A stretch of 64,000 bases of DNA from JAWKRB01 sp041389885 (GTDB taxonomy: Bacteria; Myxococcota_A; Polyangia; Polyangiales; Ga0077539). The notes beneath the pieces were generated by a model that worked only from the letters and a program-made list of their open reading frames with translations, ran no database searches and was not told where the DNA came from. The DNA is taken from positions 62,001-126,000 of the forward strand of contig JAWKRB010000013.1 of the NCBI GenBank assembly GCA_041389885.1. The letters run 5' to 3'. Position numbers and translations under genes: made by a program. Positions 62,364 to 64,000 of the stretch are shown one piece after another (position 1 is the stretch's first letter; each line of letters begins with the position of its first letter).

Positions 62364-63257
62364 ATGATCGTCAGCTTCAAGGGGTCGTTCCTCGGGCTCA
62401 TCGCGTGGCAGTGGCGCAACGCGCTGCTCTTCGTGAGCACCGCCGTCGCCGCGCAGCTCCTGCACGAGCACCTTGGTATGGTGCACCTCAAGCTCCCGCC
62501 GCTGCCGCTCACCGTCGCGGGCGCGGCGCTGGGGATCTTCGTGAGCTTTCGCACCAACGCCTGCTACGCGCGGTGGTGGGAGGGGCGGCAGCTCTGGGGG
62601 AGGCTGATCAACAGCTCCCGCCACCTCGCGTCGCAGGCGCTGCTCAACCTCGACCCCGACACCGCGCGCGCGGTGGTACGCCGGCAGATCGCCTACGCGC
62701 ACCTGCTCCGCTGCGGCCTGCGCGACCAGGACCCCTTCGCCGACGCCGACGTGCGCGCGTACCTCACCGAAGACGAGCAGGCGCGCTGGAGGGGCGACAG
62801 CAACCCGTGCTTCGCCGCGCTCCACGCCCACCGCGCCGCGATCACCGCGCGCGCCGACGCGGGCGCCCTCCACGAGGACCGGCTCCTCGCCATGGACGCC
62901 ACCCTCGGGAGCCTGCTCGACGTGCAGGGCGGCTGCGAGCGCATCAAGAAGACGCCCTTCCCCAGGGCGTACAACTACATCGCCGAGCGGCTGATCCTGG
63001 CCTTCGGCGTGATGCTCCCCTTCGGGATGGTGGAGTCGCTCGGGTGGGTCGCGGTGCCGATGAACCTCCTGGTGTGCGGCGCCTTCGCGATGATCTCCGA
63101 GGTCGGTCGCGTGCTCGAAGACCCCTTCACGCTCTTCTGGAACGGGCTCCCGCTCTACGCGCTCTCGAAGACCATCGAGACCAACCTCCGGCACCGCATG
63201 GGGGAGACCGACGTGCCGCCCATCCCCAGGCCTGACGCGAAGGGCGTGCTGATGTGA
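62364..63257 (+). CDS. Bestrophin family channel
   Basis: 297 residues, typical for bacterial bestrophins, which form pentameric ion channels. Membrane segments include LLFVSTAVAAQLLHEHLGMV and LTVAGAALGIFVSFRTNACY. The conserved block FRTNACYARWWEGRQLWGRL contains the family's FRxNxxYxRWWEGR motif. KKTPFPRAYNYIAERLIL and FGMVESLGWVAVPMNLLVCG follow. The start is ATG 62364, within a clean frame, just after the broken lipoprotein gene that diverges from it. Confidence 0.9.
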   Translation: MIVSFKGSFLGLIAWQWRNALLFVSTAVAAQLLHEHLGMVHLKLPPLPLTVAGAALGIFVSFRTNACYARWWEGRQLWGRLINSSRHLASQALLNLDPDTARAVVRRQIAYAHLLRCGLRDQDPFADADVRAYLTEDEQARWRGDSNPCFAALHAHRAAITARADAGALHEDRLLAMDATLGSLLDVQGGCERIKKTPFPRAYNYIAERLILAFGVMLPFGMVESLGWVAVPMNLLVCGAFAMISEVGRVLEDPFTLFWNGLPLYALSKTIETNLRHRMGETDVPPIPRPDAKGVLM

Positions 63258-63272
63258 GGGCGCGCCCTCACG

Positions 63273-64000
63273 TCACCCGGCGACGCTCCCCCGCGCGTCG
63301 ACGCGCACGCCGTCGTCCTCGTCGAAGGTGACGTCGTACACCGGCAGCCCCGCGGCGAGCGCCCCGAGGGTGCACCCGAGCTGCCGCGCCGCGAGCTCGT
63401 TCATGCGCGCGAGCAGCGCGCCCTCGGCGTCTCCTCGGAGCCCTGACTCCTTCGAGCGCGCGATGAAGCGCGCGAGCTGAGCGCGGAGAAACCCCGCCAC
63501 CTGCGGGTGCTGCAGAAAGATCTGCGAGCCCCCCGCCATCGGCGAGACCAGCGGGATCTGGGAGTACGCCTCGGCGCCGTCGGCGAGGAGGACGTTGACC
63601 ACCGCGCCCTCCGCGTGCCCGCCCGGCAGCACCCCGATCTCGTGGTCGTCGACGCCCTCCCAGCGCAGCGTGAGAAACGCGCGGAGAAAGTCGCGCACGA
63701 GCTCCTGGCGCACGCCGTAGTCGTCGCTGCGCTGCATCGAGAGCCGCACGTGGCCGCAGCCGACGTGCCCCGCGTTGACCATGTGCTCCAGCATCACCGG
63801 GCGCACCGCGGCGGGGGGCGACCGCATGAAGCGCCGCCACTCCAGCGGCTCGAAGACCTTCTCGAGCGCGGCGTCGAGACGACGGTCGCCGCGCAGGGCG
63901 CGGATCAGCTCGTTCGACGCGTGCACGTCGGTGTGGAGGTACAGCCGCCCGAAGGCGTCGAGGCGGCACATGAGCATCGCGCGGAGCCCGGCCTCGTCGA
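63273..64000 (-). CDS. Hypothetical protein, N-terminus beyond the window
   Basis: About 241 residues are visible; the frame is open to the right edge, beginning DEAGLRAMLMCRLDAFGRLY. The sequence looks globular and intact (VMLEHMVNAGHVGCGHVRLS, LPGGHAEGAVVNVLLADGAE). Two segments with Gly-His patterns (GHVGCGHV and PGGHAEG) could bind a metal. No family recognised. It converges with the bestrophin gene, with about 16 bp between them. Confidence 0.65.
   Translation of the reverse strand, partial: DEAGLRAMLMCRLDAFGRLYLHTDVHASNELIRALRGDRRLDAALEKVFEPLEWRRFMRSPPAAVRPVMLEHMVNAGHVGCGHVRLSMQRSDDYGVRQELVRDFLRAFLTLRWEGVDDHEIGVLPGGHAEGAVVNVLLADGAEAYSQIPLVSPMAGGSQIFLQHPQVAGFLRAQLARFIARSKESGLRGDAEGALLARMNELAARQLGCTLGALAAGLPVYDVTFDEDDGVRVDARGSVAG

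Overview
The window is very GC-rich, gene-dense DNA from what looks like a myxobacterium (order Polyangiales, possibly a Sandaracinaceae-type lineage). The indications are the strong G/C third-position bias, frequent GTG and TTG starts, 4-bp start/stop overlaps, an Hanks-type Ser/Thr kinase paired with a TPR/PEGA protein, and a striking number of lipoproteins whose mature N-terminus is an Asp/Ala/Pro-rich tandem-repeat linker. The lineage is inferred from style and gene content; no rRNA gene or species-specific marker is present. No CRISPR array, insertion sequence, prophage, rRNA or convincing tRNA was seen.

Layout. 0.3-3.0 kb (-): gamma-glutamyltransferase and a COG4798-type methyltransferase. 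3.0-7.3 kb (+): a TetR regulator with a palindromic operator at its start codon, a cupin lipoprotein and a DevBCA/MacAB-like exporter (adaptor, permease, ATPase) whose ATPase has Gln instead of the Walker A lysine. 7.5-9.3 kb: a propeller-like lipoprotein. 9.4-13.6 kb (-): hemE, a propeller protein, an SH3-NlpC/P60 lipoprotein and a DUF483-like protein. 13.7-18.2 kb: several frame-broken genes, including a YkgJ-type cysteine-cluster protein and a fused RluA pseudouridine synthase/RlmI-type methyltransferase. 18.3-18.9 kb: a protein with an N-terminal helix-turn-helix and a C-terminal receiver domain. 18.9-21.9 kb (-): a five-gene translationally coupled lipid cassette (COG4648 membrane protein, hotdog dehydratase, GT2, LpxL-type acyltransferase, thioesterase) like the accessory part of aryl-polyene/flexirubin clusters. 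22.0-32.1 kb: rsmE, large repeat-bearing lipoproteins, the kinase/TPR pair and a GMC oxidoreductase. 32.2-39.9 kb: DUF3604 lipoprotein, an unknown protein, alcohol dehydrogenase, SDR, a nuclease-fold-like protein and a basic-tailed protein. 40.0-40.2 kb (-): a probable 6S RNA with its own terminator. 40.3-55.4 kb: photolyase, BNR-type lipoprotein, metallophosphoesterase plus CorC/HlyC transporter, pirin, TonB receptor, SNase lipoprotein, amine oxidase, Rieske lipoprotein and pectate-lyase-like protein. 55.4-64.0 kb: a nested inverted repeat, an RCC1-like lipoprotein, a heavily frame-broken stretch (M23 peptidase with MopE-type motifs, YeeE/YedE pair, lipoprotein), a bestrophin and an unknown gene running off the end.

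A recurring theme is envelope and surface biology: at least ten predicted lipoproteins, many with repeat linkers and propeller/RCC1/VCBS-type domains. A second theme is sequence quality. Several genes are split by single-base indels, often in compensating pairs, and every gene from about 57.9 to 62.2 kb is affected, while 31.4-57.8 kb is almost clean. This pattern suggests assembly or polishing errors more than biological pseudogenization, although decay cannot be excluded. Coordinates for broken genes span the whole recognisable locus.
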